NCBI GenBank assembly: GCA_965662365.1
Contig: CBFIHR010000019.1
Span: forward strand, 1-63,235
Reading direction: 5' to 3'
Length of the DNA: 63,235 bases
Source of the DNA: CAWVWD01 sp965662365
GTDB taxonomy: Bacteria; Bacteroidota; Bacteroidia; Chitinophagales; Saprospiraceae
Made by a program: the position numbers and the translations under genes. This document shows, piece by piece, positions 17,012 to 25,417 of the stretch. The notes beneath the pieces were generated by a model. That model was not told the DNA's origin and did not search any database. It saw only the letters and a program-made list of their open reading frames with translations. Within the stretch, counting starts at the first letter, position 1, and each line of letters begins with the position of its first letter.

Positions 17012-17116
17012 CGTTAAAAATATTTTAGCTTCGTAGCACTTTTCAGTTACTACAAACTTTAGTTTATAAAAATGTAGGGCGACACAAGTCACCTTACATT
17101 CTTGATATATAATATA

Positions 17117-18115
17117 TTAATCTTCGTCTAATTTATACTTCGCTAAGTCCATACCGAAAGTCAAACCTTTTTCAACCAAAAGTTCTTCAATTTCCACTAA
17201 TGACTTTTTACCAAAGTTTCTGAACTTCAATAGTTCATGTGTATCGTAAGATACTAACTCTCCCAAAGAATTGATTTTGGCTGCTTTCAAACAGTTATAT
17301 GCACGTACAGAAAGGTCTAAATCCTCTAAAGAAGTCTTCAATAACTTACGCATATGTAAGATATGCTCATCTACAACGTCATCATCTTGTGACTGAGGCG
17401 TACCCAATTCGATTTCAGTATTTGTAATCAACATTAAGTGACGAATCATGATCATCGCAGCCTCTTGAATAGCCTCTTCTGGATGAATTGTTCCGTCTGT
17501 TTTGATATTGATAACTAATTTCTCGTAATCAGTACGTTGCCCTACACGAGTATTAGACACTTTATAGCTAACATTCTTGATAGGTGTATATATCGCATCC
17601 ATAGGAATTACACCGATAGGAGCATCTTTAGGCATATTTTCCTCAGAAGGAACATAACCTCTACCTCTTGTCACAGTCAATTCCATTTCCAAATTAACAA
17701 AAGGCTCCATTTCACAAATCAACAAATCAGGATTCATTACCTTGAACACATTAGTATGCTCTTCAATATCACCTGCTCTAAACTCTGATTTACCACTAAT
17801 TGTCAAATAGATTTTTTCACTCGTCACTTCCTCATCAGAGATGATGTGTTTCAAACGGACTTGCTTTAAGTTCAAGATAATTTCTACCACATCTTGGACA
17901 ACACCACGGATAGAAGAAAACTCGTGATCTACTCCTGCTATGCGAATAGCTGAAATAGCGAATCCTTCTAATGATGACAACAAAATTCTACGTAGAGAAT
18001 TACCAACTGTTTGACCGAAGCCCGGTTCTAAAGGTTTGAACTCAAAGATGCCTTCGAAATCATCTGCTTTCTGAAGCAAAATTCTTTCTGGCTTTTGAAA
18101 GTTTAAAATAGCCAT
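17117..18115 (-). CDS. rpoA: DNA-directed RNA polymerase subunit alpha
   Basis: This assembly and promoter-contact subunit of RNA polymerase dimerises and contacts beta and beta-prime. The N-terminal domain shows GFGQTVGNSLRRILLSSLEG (about residues 33-52). The C-terminal helix-hairpin-helix domain shows LDLSVRAYNCLKAAKINSLG and FRNFGKKSLVEIEELL. Its 332 residues are typical. It sits between rpsD and rplQ. The 174-base spacer from rpsD is unusually long for this cluster and holds two hairpins. Confidence 0.99.
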   Translation of the reverse strand: MAILNFQKPERILLQKADDFEGIFEFKPLEPGFGQTVGNSLRRILLSSLEGFAISAIRIAGVDHEFSSIRGVVQDVVEIILNLKQVRLKHIISDEEVTSEKIYLTISGKSEFRAGDIEEHTNVFKVMNPDLLICEMEPFVNLEMELTVTRGRGYVPSEENMPKDAPIGVIPMDAIYTPIKNVSYKVSNTRVGQRTDYEKLVINIKTDGTIHPEEAIQEAAMIMIRHLMLITNTEIELGTPQSQDDDVVDEHILHMRKLLKTSLEDLDLSVRAYNCLKAAKINSLGELVSYDTHELLKFRNFGKKSLVEIEELLVEKGLTFGMDLAKYKLDED

Positions 18116-18203
18116 ATATTAAAATGCGTTTTCTGAATGTTCCAATTCACTTGAATACCAAGCAAAGAATTATACTTATTCGAGGATATTTAACAAATAT
18201 CTC

Positions 18204-18263
18204 TACTCTTCTACAAGAGTAATTAAACTCCTAAAAATCCACTTACAACACGGCAAGTGAATT
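18204..18263 (-). promoter_or_regulatory. Two hairpins in the rpsD-rpoA spacer (candidate autoregulatory leader)
   Basis: Read on the minus strand, AATTCACTT pairs with AAGTGGATT (9 pairs, one G-U, with a 10-base loop), followed by TACTCTT pairing with AAGAGTA (7 pairs, with a 4-base loop). Ribosomal protein S4 is known to autoregulate in other phyla, so an S4-responsive element is possible. This is inference only. Confidence 0.4.
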
Positions 18264-18289
18264 TTCAGAATATAAATATATCGTAAGAA

Positions 18290-18901
18290 TTACTTAGAGT
18301 ACAATTCAACGATTAACTGCTCGTTAATTTGCTCCGGAATTTGGTCTCTTTCAGGGAAAGATACAAATACTCCGTCTAAGTTATCCGGATTCCATTCTAA
18401 CCAAGGGAACTTACGAACGTCTGCTTTTGTTCCTACAGATTCTTGAATTACCTGTAATCCTTGTGATTTAGCACGTACTCCGACCACATCACCTGGACGT
18501 AAAGAAAGAGAAGGTATATTAGACACAATACCATTGACAACAATATGCTTGTGTGTAACTAACTGACGTGCTGCACGACGAGTAGGTGCGATACCTAATC
18601 GAAACACAGTGTTATCCAAACGAGACTCTAACAATTGAAGTAATACCTCACCTGTTACGCCCGACTTACTACTTGCTTTCGCAAATAAATTACGGAACTG
18701 ACGTTCTAATACACCATAAGTGTACTTTGCCTTTTGCTTCTCCATTAACTGAGTCGCATAGTCAGAACGCTGTTTTCTGCGTCTGCTATTACCATGCTGT
18801 CCTGGGGCGTATTTACGACGCTCAAAACTCTTGTCGTATCCGTAGATTGATTGTCCGAAAGCTCTTGACTTCTTCGTTTTCGGTCCTGTATATCTTGCCA
18901 T
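18290..18901 (-). CDS. rpsD: 30S ribosomal protein S4
   Basis: A primary assembly protein that binds the 5' domain of 16S rRNA. It starts MARYTGPKTKKSRAFGQ and carries the S4 RNA-binding domain (LESRLDNTVFRLGIAPTRRAARQLVTHKHIVVNG, about residues 90-125). At 203 residues it is standard. The N-terminal zinc cysteines of some S4 proteins are absent (the zinc-free form). It follows rpsK and precedes a long structured spacer to rpoA. Confidence 0.99.
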   Translation of the reverse strand: MARYTGPKTKKSRAFGQSIYGYDKSFERRKYAPGQHGNSRRRKQRSDYATQLMEKQKAKYTYGVLERQFRNLFAKASSKSGVTGEVLLQLLESRLDNTVFRLGIAPTRRAARQLVTHKHIVVNGIVSNIPSLSLRPGDVVGVRAKSQGLQVIQESVGTKADVRKFPWLEWNPDNLDGVFVSFPERDQIPEQINEQLIVELYSK

Positions 18902-18947
18902 TACTTAGCGAATTAAATTTTTAAATAATAAAGATAGCATCGGTCTA

Positions 18948-19343
18948 TTATACACGACGACGCTTTGGAGGACGACAGCCATTATGAGGAATTGGTGTGA
19001 TATCAATGATTTTTGATACAGAAATTCCTGAATTATGGATTGCACGAATTGCAGCTTCACGTCCTGAACCTGGTCCTTTTACATAAACAATGCAACTACG
19101 CATCCCATGATCATGAGCTGTTTTCGCTGCATCTTGTGCTGCTACTTGAGCCGCATAAGGCGTATTTTTCTTAGAACCTCTGAATCCACCTTTCCCCGCT
19201 GAAGCCCAAGATATAACTTGACCTTTCTTATTCGTTAAGGAAATAATGATATTATTAAAGGATGCTTTAATATGTGCTTGCCCCTCAGCTTCAACTTTAA
19301 TGTTGAGCTTCTTAACTTTTTTTGTTGATTTCCTCTTAGCCAT
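18948..19343 (-). CDS. rpsK: 30S ribosomal protein S11
   Basis: A platform protein of the small subunit near the mRNA exit. Visible family blocks are HIKASFNNIIISLTN, GGFRGSKKNTPYAAQ and the C-terminal ITPIPHNGCRPPKRRRV. The 131-residue length is usual, with a lysine-rich N-terminus (MAKRKSTKKVKK). It sits between rpsM and rpsD with short spacers, in the alpha operon order rpmJ-rpsM-rpsK-rpsD-rpoA-rplQ. Confidence 0.99.
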   Translation of the reverse strand: MAKRKSTKKVKKLNIKVEAEGQAHIKASFNNIIISLTNKKGQVISWASAGKGGFRGSKKNTPYAAQVAAQDAAKTAHDHGMRSCIVYVKGPGSGREAAIRAIHNSGISVSKIIDITPIPHNGCRPPKRRRV

Positions 19344-19376
19344 GCCTTAAAAAAAATTGAAAAAAGTAGTGAATGA

Positions 19377-19754
19377 TTACCTCGTTGCTATCTTCTTGTT
19401 AGCAACTGTTTTACGTTTACCCTTACGAGTACGAGCGTTAGTCTGTGTGCGTTGTCCTCTCAAAGGTAAACCTTTTCTGTGACGCAAACCTCTATAGCTT
19501 GCAATGTCCATTAAACGTTTAATGTTTAACTGAACTTCTGAACGTAAAGCACCTTCCACTCTATACTCGTCGTTTATGATTTGACGAATATTTTTGATAT
19601 TATCATCAGTCCAATCCTGAACACGTACACTCTCATCAATACCAGCTTTAGCTAAAATCTCTTTAGCTGAAGTATCTCCAATTCCGTAGATGTACGTCAA
19701 ACTGACGACTCCTCTTTTATTTCTCGGCAAATCAACACCAACAATACGAGCCAT
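19377..19754 (-). CDS. rpsM: 30S ribosomal protein S13
   Basis: A head protein of the 30S subunit that contacts the 50S subunit and P-site tRNA. It starts MARIVGVDLPRNKRGVVSLTYIYG, followed by the helix-two-turn-helix region. The C-terminal signature SYRGLRHRKGLPLRGQRTQTNARTRKG is complete. Its 125 residues are normal. It lies 26 bases downstream of rpmJ. Confidence 0.99.
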   Translation of the reverse strand: MARIVGVDLPRNKRGVVSLTYIYGIGDTSAKEILAKAGIDESVRVQDWTDDNIKNIRQIINDEYRVEGALRSEVQLNIKRLMDIASYRGLRHRKGLPLRGQRTQTNARTRKGKRKTVANKKIATR

Positions 19755-19780
19755 TATCTTTATCTTTTAAATAATTAGAA

Positions 19781-19897
19781 CTATCCTTGACGTTGTTTGA
19801 AACGAGGATTTTTCTTATTAATAATGTAAATTTTTCCCTTTCTACGTACAATTTTACAGTCTGCTGTACGCTTTTTTACTGAAGCTCTAACCTTCAT
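19781..19897 (-). CDS. rpmJ: 50S ribosomal protein L36 (zinc-free form)
   Basis: This is a 38-codon gene, read directly from the sequence as MKVRASVKKRTADCKIVRRK, then GKIYIINKKNPRFKQRQG and TAG. The zinc-binding Cys-Cys-Cys-His set of classical L36 is reduced to a single cysteine (Cys14), so this is the C-minus type that does not need zinc. It lies between infA and rpsM, the expected place. Confidence 0.97.
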   Translation of the reverse strand: MKVRASVKKRTADCKIVRRKGKIYIINKKNPRFKQRQG

Positions 19898-19920
19898 TTT
19901 TATACAATTTTAAGATTATA

Positions 19921-20181
19921 TTACTTATAACGATAAGTGATTCGACCTCTTGTTAAATCATAAGGCGACATTTCTACTTTCACTTTATCTCCAGGTAATA
20001 TTCTGATATAATTCATCCGCATTTTACCCGAGATTGTAGCGACTATGATATGTCCATTTTCTAATTGCACTCTAAACGTAGCATTTGACAAAGCTTCTGT
20101 TACTGAACCATCTTGTTCAATAAGACTTTTTTTCTTTCCACTATTGCCACTATTTTTAGTGTTTTTTCTTCTTTTTGCCAT
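19921..20181 (-). CDS. infA: Translation initiation factor IF-1 with basic N-terminal extension
   Basis: IF-1 is a small OB-fold factor that occupies the A site of the 30S subunit during initiation. The core from LIEQDGSVTEAL to LTRGRITYRYK is canonical, including GHIIVATISGKMRMNYIRIL. Most IF-1 proteins begin MAKxxxIEQDG and have about 72 residues. Here the first residues are MAKRRKNTKNSGNSGKKKS, giving 86 residues with a lysine-rich extra segment. I chose the ATG at 20181 because the frame upstream (to 20202) overlaps map. It follows map after 10 bases. Confidence 0.96.
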   Translation of the reverse strand: MAKRRKNTKNSGNSGKKKSLIEQDGSVTEALSNATFRVQLENGHIIVATISGKMRMNYIRILPGDKVKVEMSPYDLTRGRITYRYK

Positions 20182-20191
20182 AGATTTAATT

Positions 20192-21016
20192 TCAGTCCGC
20201 AAATATCGCTTTTTTTCTTGAGATTTCCCTAATATTAGGGTTATTTTTAATAGCCGCTTCTACATACTTGTGTGTACTAAGGATATCTGCGTTATCTTTT
20301 CTTACTACAACTGTATGCTCATAATGAGCAGAAGGACTTCTATCTTTAGAATAAATTGTCCAGCCATCGTCATCATTTTCTATACTTCGAGTTCCCAAAT
20401 TGACCATGGGTTCGATAGCAATGACTAAACCTTCTTTCATTCTTATTCCCTTACCTTTTTTACCAAAGTTAGGAACTTCAGGTTCCTCATGTAAATTTCG
20501 TCCGATACCGTGTCCTACTAATTCCCTGACTACATGATACGAGTTTTCTCGCTCGACATAGTTTTGGATTGCAAAACTAATATTTGTCAAACGATTGCCA
20601 GATATAGCATTATCTATTCCTCTGTAAAGTGATTCGTTGGTCACAGATAATAAATCCATGATGTCATCACCTACTTCACCAATAGCAAATGTGTATGCAG
20701 CATCTCCATAAAAACCATTCAACAAGCAACCGCAATCAACTGATACGATGTCACCATCTTTGAACTCTTTTTTGTTTGGAATTCCATGTACGATTTCTGA
20801 ATTAGGAGAAATACATAATGTAGATGGAAAGCCATTATACCCTTTGAACCCCGGGATACCTTTGTAATCCCTGATTAATTCCTCTGCCTTTCTATCAAGT
20901 GTTTCACCTGTTATGCCTGGTCTTATCAAGCTGCCTACAAGTCCTAAAACTCTTGAAACAACTGAACAACTCGCTCTAATCAATTCAATTTCTGCCTCAG
21001 TTTTATAAAAGACCAT
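20192..21016 (-). CDS. map: Methionine aminopeptidase, type I
   Basis: This removes the initiator methionine from nascent proteins. The metal-binding set of the family is visible: the first aspartate in VSVDCGC, the second in FYGDAAYTF, the histidine in VGHGIGRNLHEEP, and glutamates in IEPMVNLG and the terminal HYEHTVVV. At 274 residues it is a type Ia enzyme without a zinc-finger extension. It lies between secY and infA, as in many Bacteria. Confidence 0.99.
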   Translation of the reverse strand: MVFYKTEAEIELIRASCSVVSRVLGLVGSLIRPGITGETLDRKAEELIRDYKGIPGFKGYNGFPSTLCISPNSEIVHGIPNKKEFKDGDIVSVDCGCLLNGFYGDAAYTFAIGEVGDDIMDLLSVTNESLYRGIDNAISGNRLTNISFAIQNYVERENSYHVVRELVGHGIGRNLHEEPEVPNFGKKGKGIRMKEGLVIAIEPMVNLGTRSIENDDDGWTIYSKDRSPSAHYEHTVVVRKDNADILSTHKYVEAAIKNNPNIREISRKKAIFAD

Positions 21017-21027
21017 AGTGCTTCACC

Positions 21028-22392
21028 TTATAAATCCGCACCAATGCCCATCATTCCACCTTTCTTCTTCAACTTACCTGACTTAGTCAATCCGTCATAT
21101 CGACGCATCAATAAATGTCCTTCTACTTGCTGTAAGGTATCTAATACTACACCAACCATAATCAACAATGACGTTCCTCCGAAGAACATAGCAAATGCGA
21201 TATTTGCACCGAATGCCGCTGCGAAAGCTGGTAGGATAGAAACAAACCCTAAGAATATAGAACCTGGCAATGTGATACGAGTAGTCACAGAATCAATGAA
21301 ATCGGATGTAGGCTTACCCGGTTTAATACCTGGAATGAAAGCATTTTGTCCTTTCAAATATTCTGCATACTGACGAGGATCGACAATTAATGCTGTATAA
21401 ACGTAAGTAAAAATAACTACTAAGAAGAAGTAAATAACATTATACGGTCCTGAAGTAAAATCATTTAAAGCTGCTAAGAATCCACCTCCTTGACCTGTTA
21501 CGGCTTCAGGATTAATTACCTGTGCAATGGTAGCTGGTAAAAACATTAATGCCTGCGCGAAGATAATCGGCATTACACCTGCTGCATTTACTTTCAAAGG
21601 AATGAAATCACGCTTTCCTGTTGCCGGTAATTGACTTGAACCTCTTCCGACCATTCTTTTAGCGAATTGAATAGGAATTCTACGAACTCCTTGGACTAAC
21701 ATTACGGTCGCAGCAACAACTGCTACCAAAATAGCTAACTCCAAAGCGAATGTTACCAATCCACCTTCACCTGTTAAACGAAACTCAAATTCAGCAATTA
21801 ATGATGAAGGCAACGTAGCAATGATGCCTATCATGATTAATAATGAGATACCATTTCCGATACCTTTATCTGTAATTCTTTCGCCTAACCACATTGCAAA
21901 AATAGTTCCTGTAGTTAAAATGATAATATTAGAGAACCAGAATACACCCATATTATCCATCGCTACTGCTTCAGGAGATTGACTGATAATATATGTCAAG
22001 TACCCGCCACCTTGTACTAAGGTAATAGCAACTGTCAACCAACGAGTAATCTGATTAAGTTTACGTCTTCCTGCTTCCCCTTCACGTTTCTGCAAACGTT
22101 GAAAATAAGGTACTGCAAACCCTAATAACTGTACAACGATTGACGCTGAGATGTAAGGCATGATACCTAAGGCAAAGATAGCTGCATTTCCAAATGCACC
22201 TCCCGTAAAGGCATTCAATAACCCTAATAGACCTTGACCACCGCCAGATTGTAATTTAGTAGGATCGATACCCGGCAATACAACAAACGAACCGAAACGA
22301 TAGATTAATAGTAAACCTAAAGTAAATAAGATACGGTTACGTAATTCTTTAATTGACCAGATATTTTTAAGTGTTTCTATAAACTTCCACAT
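21028..22392 (-). CDS. secY: Protein translocase subunit SecY
   Basis: The central pore of the Sec translocon in the inner membrane, with ten predicted membrane helices. Visible landmarks are LRNRILFTLGLLLIYRFGSFV, the plug region FTGGAFGNAAIFALGIMPYI, GERITDKGIGNGISLLI and the cytoplasmic loop IKPGKPTSDFIDSV. Its 454 residues are usual. It lies 9 bases after rplO and 11 before map, in the spc operon. Confidence 0.99.
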   Translation of the reverse strand: MWKFIETLKNIWSIKELRNRILFTLGLLLIYRFGSFVVLPGIDPTKLQSGGGQGLLGLLNAFTGGAFGNAAIFALGIMPYISASIVVQLLGFAVPYFQRLQKREGEAGRRKLNQITRWLTVAITLVQGGGYLTYIISQSPEAVAMDNMGVFWFSNIIILTTGTIFAMWLGERITDKGIGNGISLLIMIGIIATLPSSLIAEFEFRLTGEGGLVTFALELAILVAVVAATVMLVQGVRRIPIQFAKRMVGRGSSQLPATGKRDFIPLKVNAAGVMPIIFAQALMFLPATIAQVINPEAVTGQGGGFLAALNDFTSGPYNVIYFFLVVIFTYVYTALIVDPRQYAEYLKGQNAFIPGIKPGKPTSDFIDSVTTRITLPGSIFLGFVSILPAFAAAFGANIAFAMFFGGTSLLIMVGVVLDTLQQVEGHLLMRRYDGLTKSGKLKKKGGMMGIGADL

Positions 22393-22401
22393 GTCGATAA
22401 A

Positions 22402-22848
22402 TTATAAAGTAGTTACTGTACCGCCAACTGCTTCGATGGCTTTCTTTGCTGATTCCGAAAATGCGTGAGCGGTTACGTCAACCTTAGCAGTTAGCTCACC
22501 AGTTCCTAAAACCTTGATTTTATCAAATTGACTTACAACTTTTAATTCACGTAAAGTTTCAAAATCAATTTTCGATACATTATATTTTTCGACAATCGCT
22601 TGAATTCTATCTACGTTAATCGCAATATAAGCTACACGATTGAAGTTTTTGAAACCACGCTTCGGTAAACGACGCTGAATAGGCATCTGCCCACCTTCGA
22701 AACCACGCTTTCTGCTATAACCAGAACGAGATTTCGCACCTTTATGTCCACGTGTAGAAGTTCCGCCTCTTCCTGAACCTTGACCTCTACCTACACGTTT
22801 GTTATTTTTAACAGAACCAGCTGCTGGTTTTAAATTATGTAATTCCAT
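22402..22848 (-). CDS. rplO: 50S ribosomal protein L15
   Basis: A large-subunit protein. The glycine- and arginine-rich N-terminal half (VGRGQGSGRGGTSTRGHKGA, then GFEGGQMPIQRRLPKRGF) is diagnostic, followed by the globular C-terminal domain ending AIEAVGGTVTTL. Its 148 residues are normal. It is directly upstream of secY. Confidence 0.99.
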   Translation of the reverse strand: MELHNLKPAAGSVKNNKRVGRGQGSGRGGTSTRGHKGAKSRSGYSRKRGFEGGQMPIQRRLPKRGFKNFNRVAYIAINVDRIQAIVEKYNVSKIDFETLRELKVVSQFDKIKVLGTGELTAKVDVTAHAFSESAKKAIEAVGGTVTTL

Positions 22849-22893
22849 TTCTGATATTCTTTTTGACTGTTAAAAAGTCTAAATTAAGACGAT

Positions 22894-23073
22894 TTATTGG
22901 TAATCTACTGTGATTAAGTGATTTACTTTATTCACCATACCAATAATTTGTGGAGTTGCCTCATGCTCAACTACTCTATTGATTTTTCCTAAACCAAGAG
23001 CTTTGATAGTATCTTTTTGACGACGAGATGCTCCAATAATACTTTTTACTTGTTTTAATTTAACTTTACCCAT
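22894..23073 (-). CDS. rpmD: 50S ribosomal protein L30
   Basis: A 59-codon gene read from the sequence: MGKVKLKQVKSIIGASRRQK, then DTIKALGLGKINRVVEHEAT and PQIIGMVNKVNHLITVDYQ, then TAA. The motif VKSxIGxxxxQKxTIKALGLxKIN is the L30 signature. It lies between rpsE and rplO, where L30 is expected. Confidence 0.97.
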   Translation of the reverse strand: MGKVKLKQVKSIIGASRRQKDTIKALGLGKINRVVEHEATPQIIGMVNKVNHLITVDYQ

Positions 23074-23110
23074 TTTGGTAATAATTTTAAGTTTCTAATT
23101 AGAAACAAGA

Positions 23111-23626
23111 TTAACCATTGAACACTTGACTTACAGGAATACCACGAGTTTTCGCAATTTCCATTGGTGTTCTTAATTTTGATAAGGCATCAATAGTTGC
23201 TTTAATCACATTATGCGAATTAGAAGAACCTTGTGACTTTGCTAATACATTATGTACCCCAGCGATTTCTAACACAGCACGCATTGCACCACCTGCAATT
23301 ACACCCGTACCATCAGAAGCAGGCTTAATCAAAACCTTTCCAGCTCCGTATTTTCCTTTTTGCTCGTGAGGAATAGTTCCATTAAAGATAGGAACTTTAA
23401 TTAAATTCTTTTTAGCATCATCAGTCGCCTTACCGATAGCCTCTGATACATCACGAGCTTTACCTAATCCGTGACCTACAGTACCTTTTCCATCACCAAC
23501 AACTACTACAGCAGCAAAACTAAAGGTACGTCCACCTTTCGTTACTTTCGCAACACGATTAAGGTTTACTAACTTTTCCTTTAACTCCGTATCTGTTGGC
23601 TTAACTCTATTTTGTTTCTTTGCCAT
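23111..23626 (-). CDS. rpsE: 30S ribosomal protein S5
   Basis: A 30S protein involved in mRNA unwinding and decoding accuracy. It shows the S5 double-stranded RNA-binding part (VNLNRVAKVTKGGRTFSFAA, VGHGLGKARDVSEAI) and the C-terminal domain with GTGVIAGGAMRAVLEIAGV. Its 171 residues are normal. It lies 24 bases after rplR. Confidence 0.99.
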   Translation of the reverse strand: MAKKQNRVKPTDTELKEKLVNLNRVAKVTKGGRTFSFAAVVVVGDGKGTVGHGLGKARDVSEAIGKATDDAKKNLIKVPIFNGTIPHEQKGKYGAGKVLIKPASDGTGVIAGGAMRAVLEIAGVHNVLAKSQGSSNSHNVIKATIDALSKLRTPMEIAKTRGIPVSQVFNG

Positions 23627-23650
23627 GATTTTATAAATCTAATAGTTGTT

Positions 23651-24004
23651 TTAGAAATTTAATCCTCCTTCTCTTGCTCCATCTGCTAAAGACTTCACAC
23701 GACCATGATACAAATATCCTCCTCTATCAAACACGACGGTTTCGATATTAGCCGCTTTTGCTTTTTCAGCTACTAACATTCCAACTTTTTTAGCCTGCTC
23801 GATCTTAGTACCCTCTGTACCAATACCGTTTTCTAAAGAAGAAGCTGCAACTAATGTAGTACCGTTGACATCGTCAATAGCCTGTACATAAATTTGCTTG
23901 TTACTGCGGAATACTGTTAGTCTTGGACGCTCAGCTGTTCCCTGCACTTTCTTACGTATTCTCTTATGAATACGTTTTCTACTCTGATTTTTTGTAAGTT
24001 TCAT
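23651..24004 (-). CDS. rplR: 50S ribosomal protein L18
   Basis: A 5S rRNA-binding protein. Family blocks are RIHKRIRKKVQGTAERPRLTVFRS, IYVQAIDDVNGTTLVAASS and the terminal VVFDRGGYLYHGRVKSLADGAREGGLNF. Its 117 residues are typical. It sits between rplF and rpsE. Confidence 0.99.
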   Translation of the reverse strand: MKLTKNQSRKRIHKRIRKKVQGTAERPRLTVFRSNKQIYVQAIDDVNGTTLVAASSLENGIGTEGTKIEQAKKVGMLVAEKAKAANIETVVFDRGGYLYHGRVKSLADGAREGGLNF

Positions 24005-24039
24005 TTCTGTTAAACAGTTTTAAAGGTCTTCTATATCAA

Positions 24040-24594
24040 TTATTTACCCCCTGCTTTACCCGCTTTGCGACGGATTTCTTCACCCTTAAATCGAATACCT
24101 TTTCCTTTATAAGGCTCAGGTTTTCTGAACGAACGAATCTTAGCAGCAACTTGTCCTAACAATTGATTATCAATGCTTGACAATTTGATAATCGGATTTT
24201 TTCCCTTAACAGTTTCCGTTTCGACTGTTACCTCGTCCGGGATATACATCACAACTGGGTGAGAAAATCCTAATTGCATTTCTAAAATCTGACCACGGTT
24301 TGAAGCTCTGTAACCAACACCCACTAGCTCTAACTCTTTAGTGAATCCACTCGCCACACCGTTGACCATATTATTGATTAAAGAACGGTATAATCCATGT
24401 AACTCACGATGACGCTTTTGATTCGTTGCACGAGTTACATTGATTGTCCCTTCTTCTATTTCTACATTAATGTCCTTATCCACTTGTTGAGTCAACTCTC
24501 CTTTTGGGCCTTTTACAGTTACCAAGTTACCTTTCGATACTTTGATTTCGACACCTTTAGCAAGTGATATAGGTAATTTTCCTATCCTTGACAT
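24040..24594 (-). CDS. rplF: 50S ribosomal protein L6
   Basis: A large-subunit protein near the factor-binding region. It starts MSRIGKLPISLAKGVEI and ends with the signature EPYKGKGIRFKGEEIRRKAGKAGGK. Two related L6 domains (about residues 10-82 and 90-165) are evident. Its 184 residues are normal. It lies 56 bases after rpsH. Confidence 0.99.
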   Translation of the reverse strand: MSRIGKLPISLAKGVEIKVSKGNLVTVKGPKGELTQQVDKDINVEIEEGTINVTRATNQKRHRELHGLYRSLINNMVNGVASGFTKELELVGVGYRASNRGQILEMQLGFSHPVVMYIPDEVTVETETVKGKNPIIKLSSIDNQLLGQVAAKIRSFRKPEPYKGKGIRFKGEEIRRKAGKAGGK

Positions 24595-24650
24595 GACTAA
24601 AATTTTTATTTTATCGGAAAATCCGAAGAATTTTAAAGATTAATACATTT

Positions 24651-25046
24651 CTAATGTACGTAACAAACTAATTCACCCCCAAGATTATTTGCACGTGCCA
24701 CCTTACCAAGCATTAAACCTTTTGACGTTGACACAATACAGATACCTAGACCACTAATAATACGAGGGATTTCGTTTGCCTTAGCGTACTTACGAAGACC
24801 TGGCTTACTGATTCTACCTAAAGAACGAATTGCAGGTACTTTCTTATTATCGTATTTCAAAGCGATTTTGATTACTCCTTGCTTTGAATCTTCTTCGAAC
24901 TTATATTTCAAGATATAGCCTTGATCGTAGAGAATTTTTGTAATACTTTTCTTCATATTAGAGGCGGGAATCTCTACAATACGATGTCTTGCTTGCTGCG
25001 CATTACGAATGCGCGTCAAATAATCTGCTATAGGATCGCTTAGCAT
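24651..25046 (-). CDS. rpsH: 30S ribosomal protein S8
   Basis: A primary binder of the 16S central domain and known spc-operon regulator in E. coli. It starts MLSDPIADYLTRIRNAQ and ends with GLGICIVSTSKGLMLGKVARANNLGGELVCYVH. Its 131 residues are normal. The preceding spacer to rpsN is 96 bases, longer than its neighbours, and holds a hairpin that could be an S8 site. Confidence 0.99.
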   Translation of the reverse strand: MLSDPIADYLTRIRNAQQARHRIVEIPASNMKKSITKILYDQGYILKYKFEEDSKQGVIKIALKYDNKKVPAIRSLGRISKPGLRKYAKANEIPRIISGLGICIVSTSKGLMLGKVARANNLGGELVCYVH

Positions 25047-25070
25047 AATTCTTTGATTTTGAAATTAGTA

Positions 25071-25090
25071 TCCTCACAGTGATTCGAGGA
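25071..25090 (-). promoter_or_regulatory. Hairpin in the rpsN-rpsH spacer
   Basis: TCCTC and GAGGA arms with a 10-base loop lie 25 bases upstream of the rpsH start. S8 represses its own operon in other bacteria, so a binding site is possible; no S8 consensus could be verified. Confidence 0.3.
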
Positions 25091-25142
25091 CTTAACTTCG
25101 TGAAATAATATTTTTAAAATACTTAGGTCAATTAAACAACCC

Positions 25143-25412
25143 TTACCAACTTGCTTTAGTTACACCAGGAATTTTACCTTCGTTAGCCATTTGTCTGAAT
25201 TTAACACGGCAGATACCAAAGTCACGCATGTAACCTTTTGGACGACCTGTTAAGCGACAACGATTGTGTAAACGGATAGGATTAGAATTTCTTGGCAATT
25301 TATCCAATTCATCCCAACGTCCTTCCTCTTTAAGTTGTTTGCGTAAATCTGCATACTTAGCAACTAAACGCTCACGCTTTCTTTCACGAGCAATTAATGA
25401 TTTTCTTGCCAT
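25143..25412 (-). CDS. rpsN: 30S ribosomal protein S14 (zinc-free long form)
   Basis: A head protein of the 30S subunit. It is 89 residues, beginning MARKSLIARERKRERLV and ending with NRCRLTGRPKGYMRDFGICRVKFRQMA...GVTKASW. It lacks the paired CxxC motifs of the 61-residue zinc form, so it is the C-minus type. It lies 5 bases downstream of rplE. Confidence 0.99.
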   Translation of the reverse strand: MARKSLIARERKRERLVAKYADLRKQLKEEGRWDELDKLPRNSNPIRLHNRCRLTGRPKGYMRDFGICRVKFRQMANEGKIPGVTKASW

Positions 25413-25417
25413 GGTAT

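Noticed and set aside
17012..17092. Upstream extension of rplQ
   Set aside because: The canonical L17 start MRHGKKFNHL begins at 17011; the extra 27 codons lie in the rpoA-rplQ spacer and do not resemble any L17.
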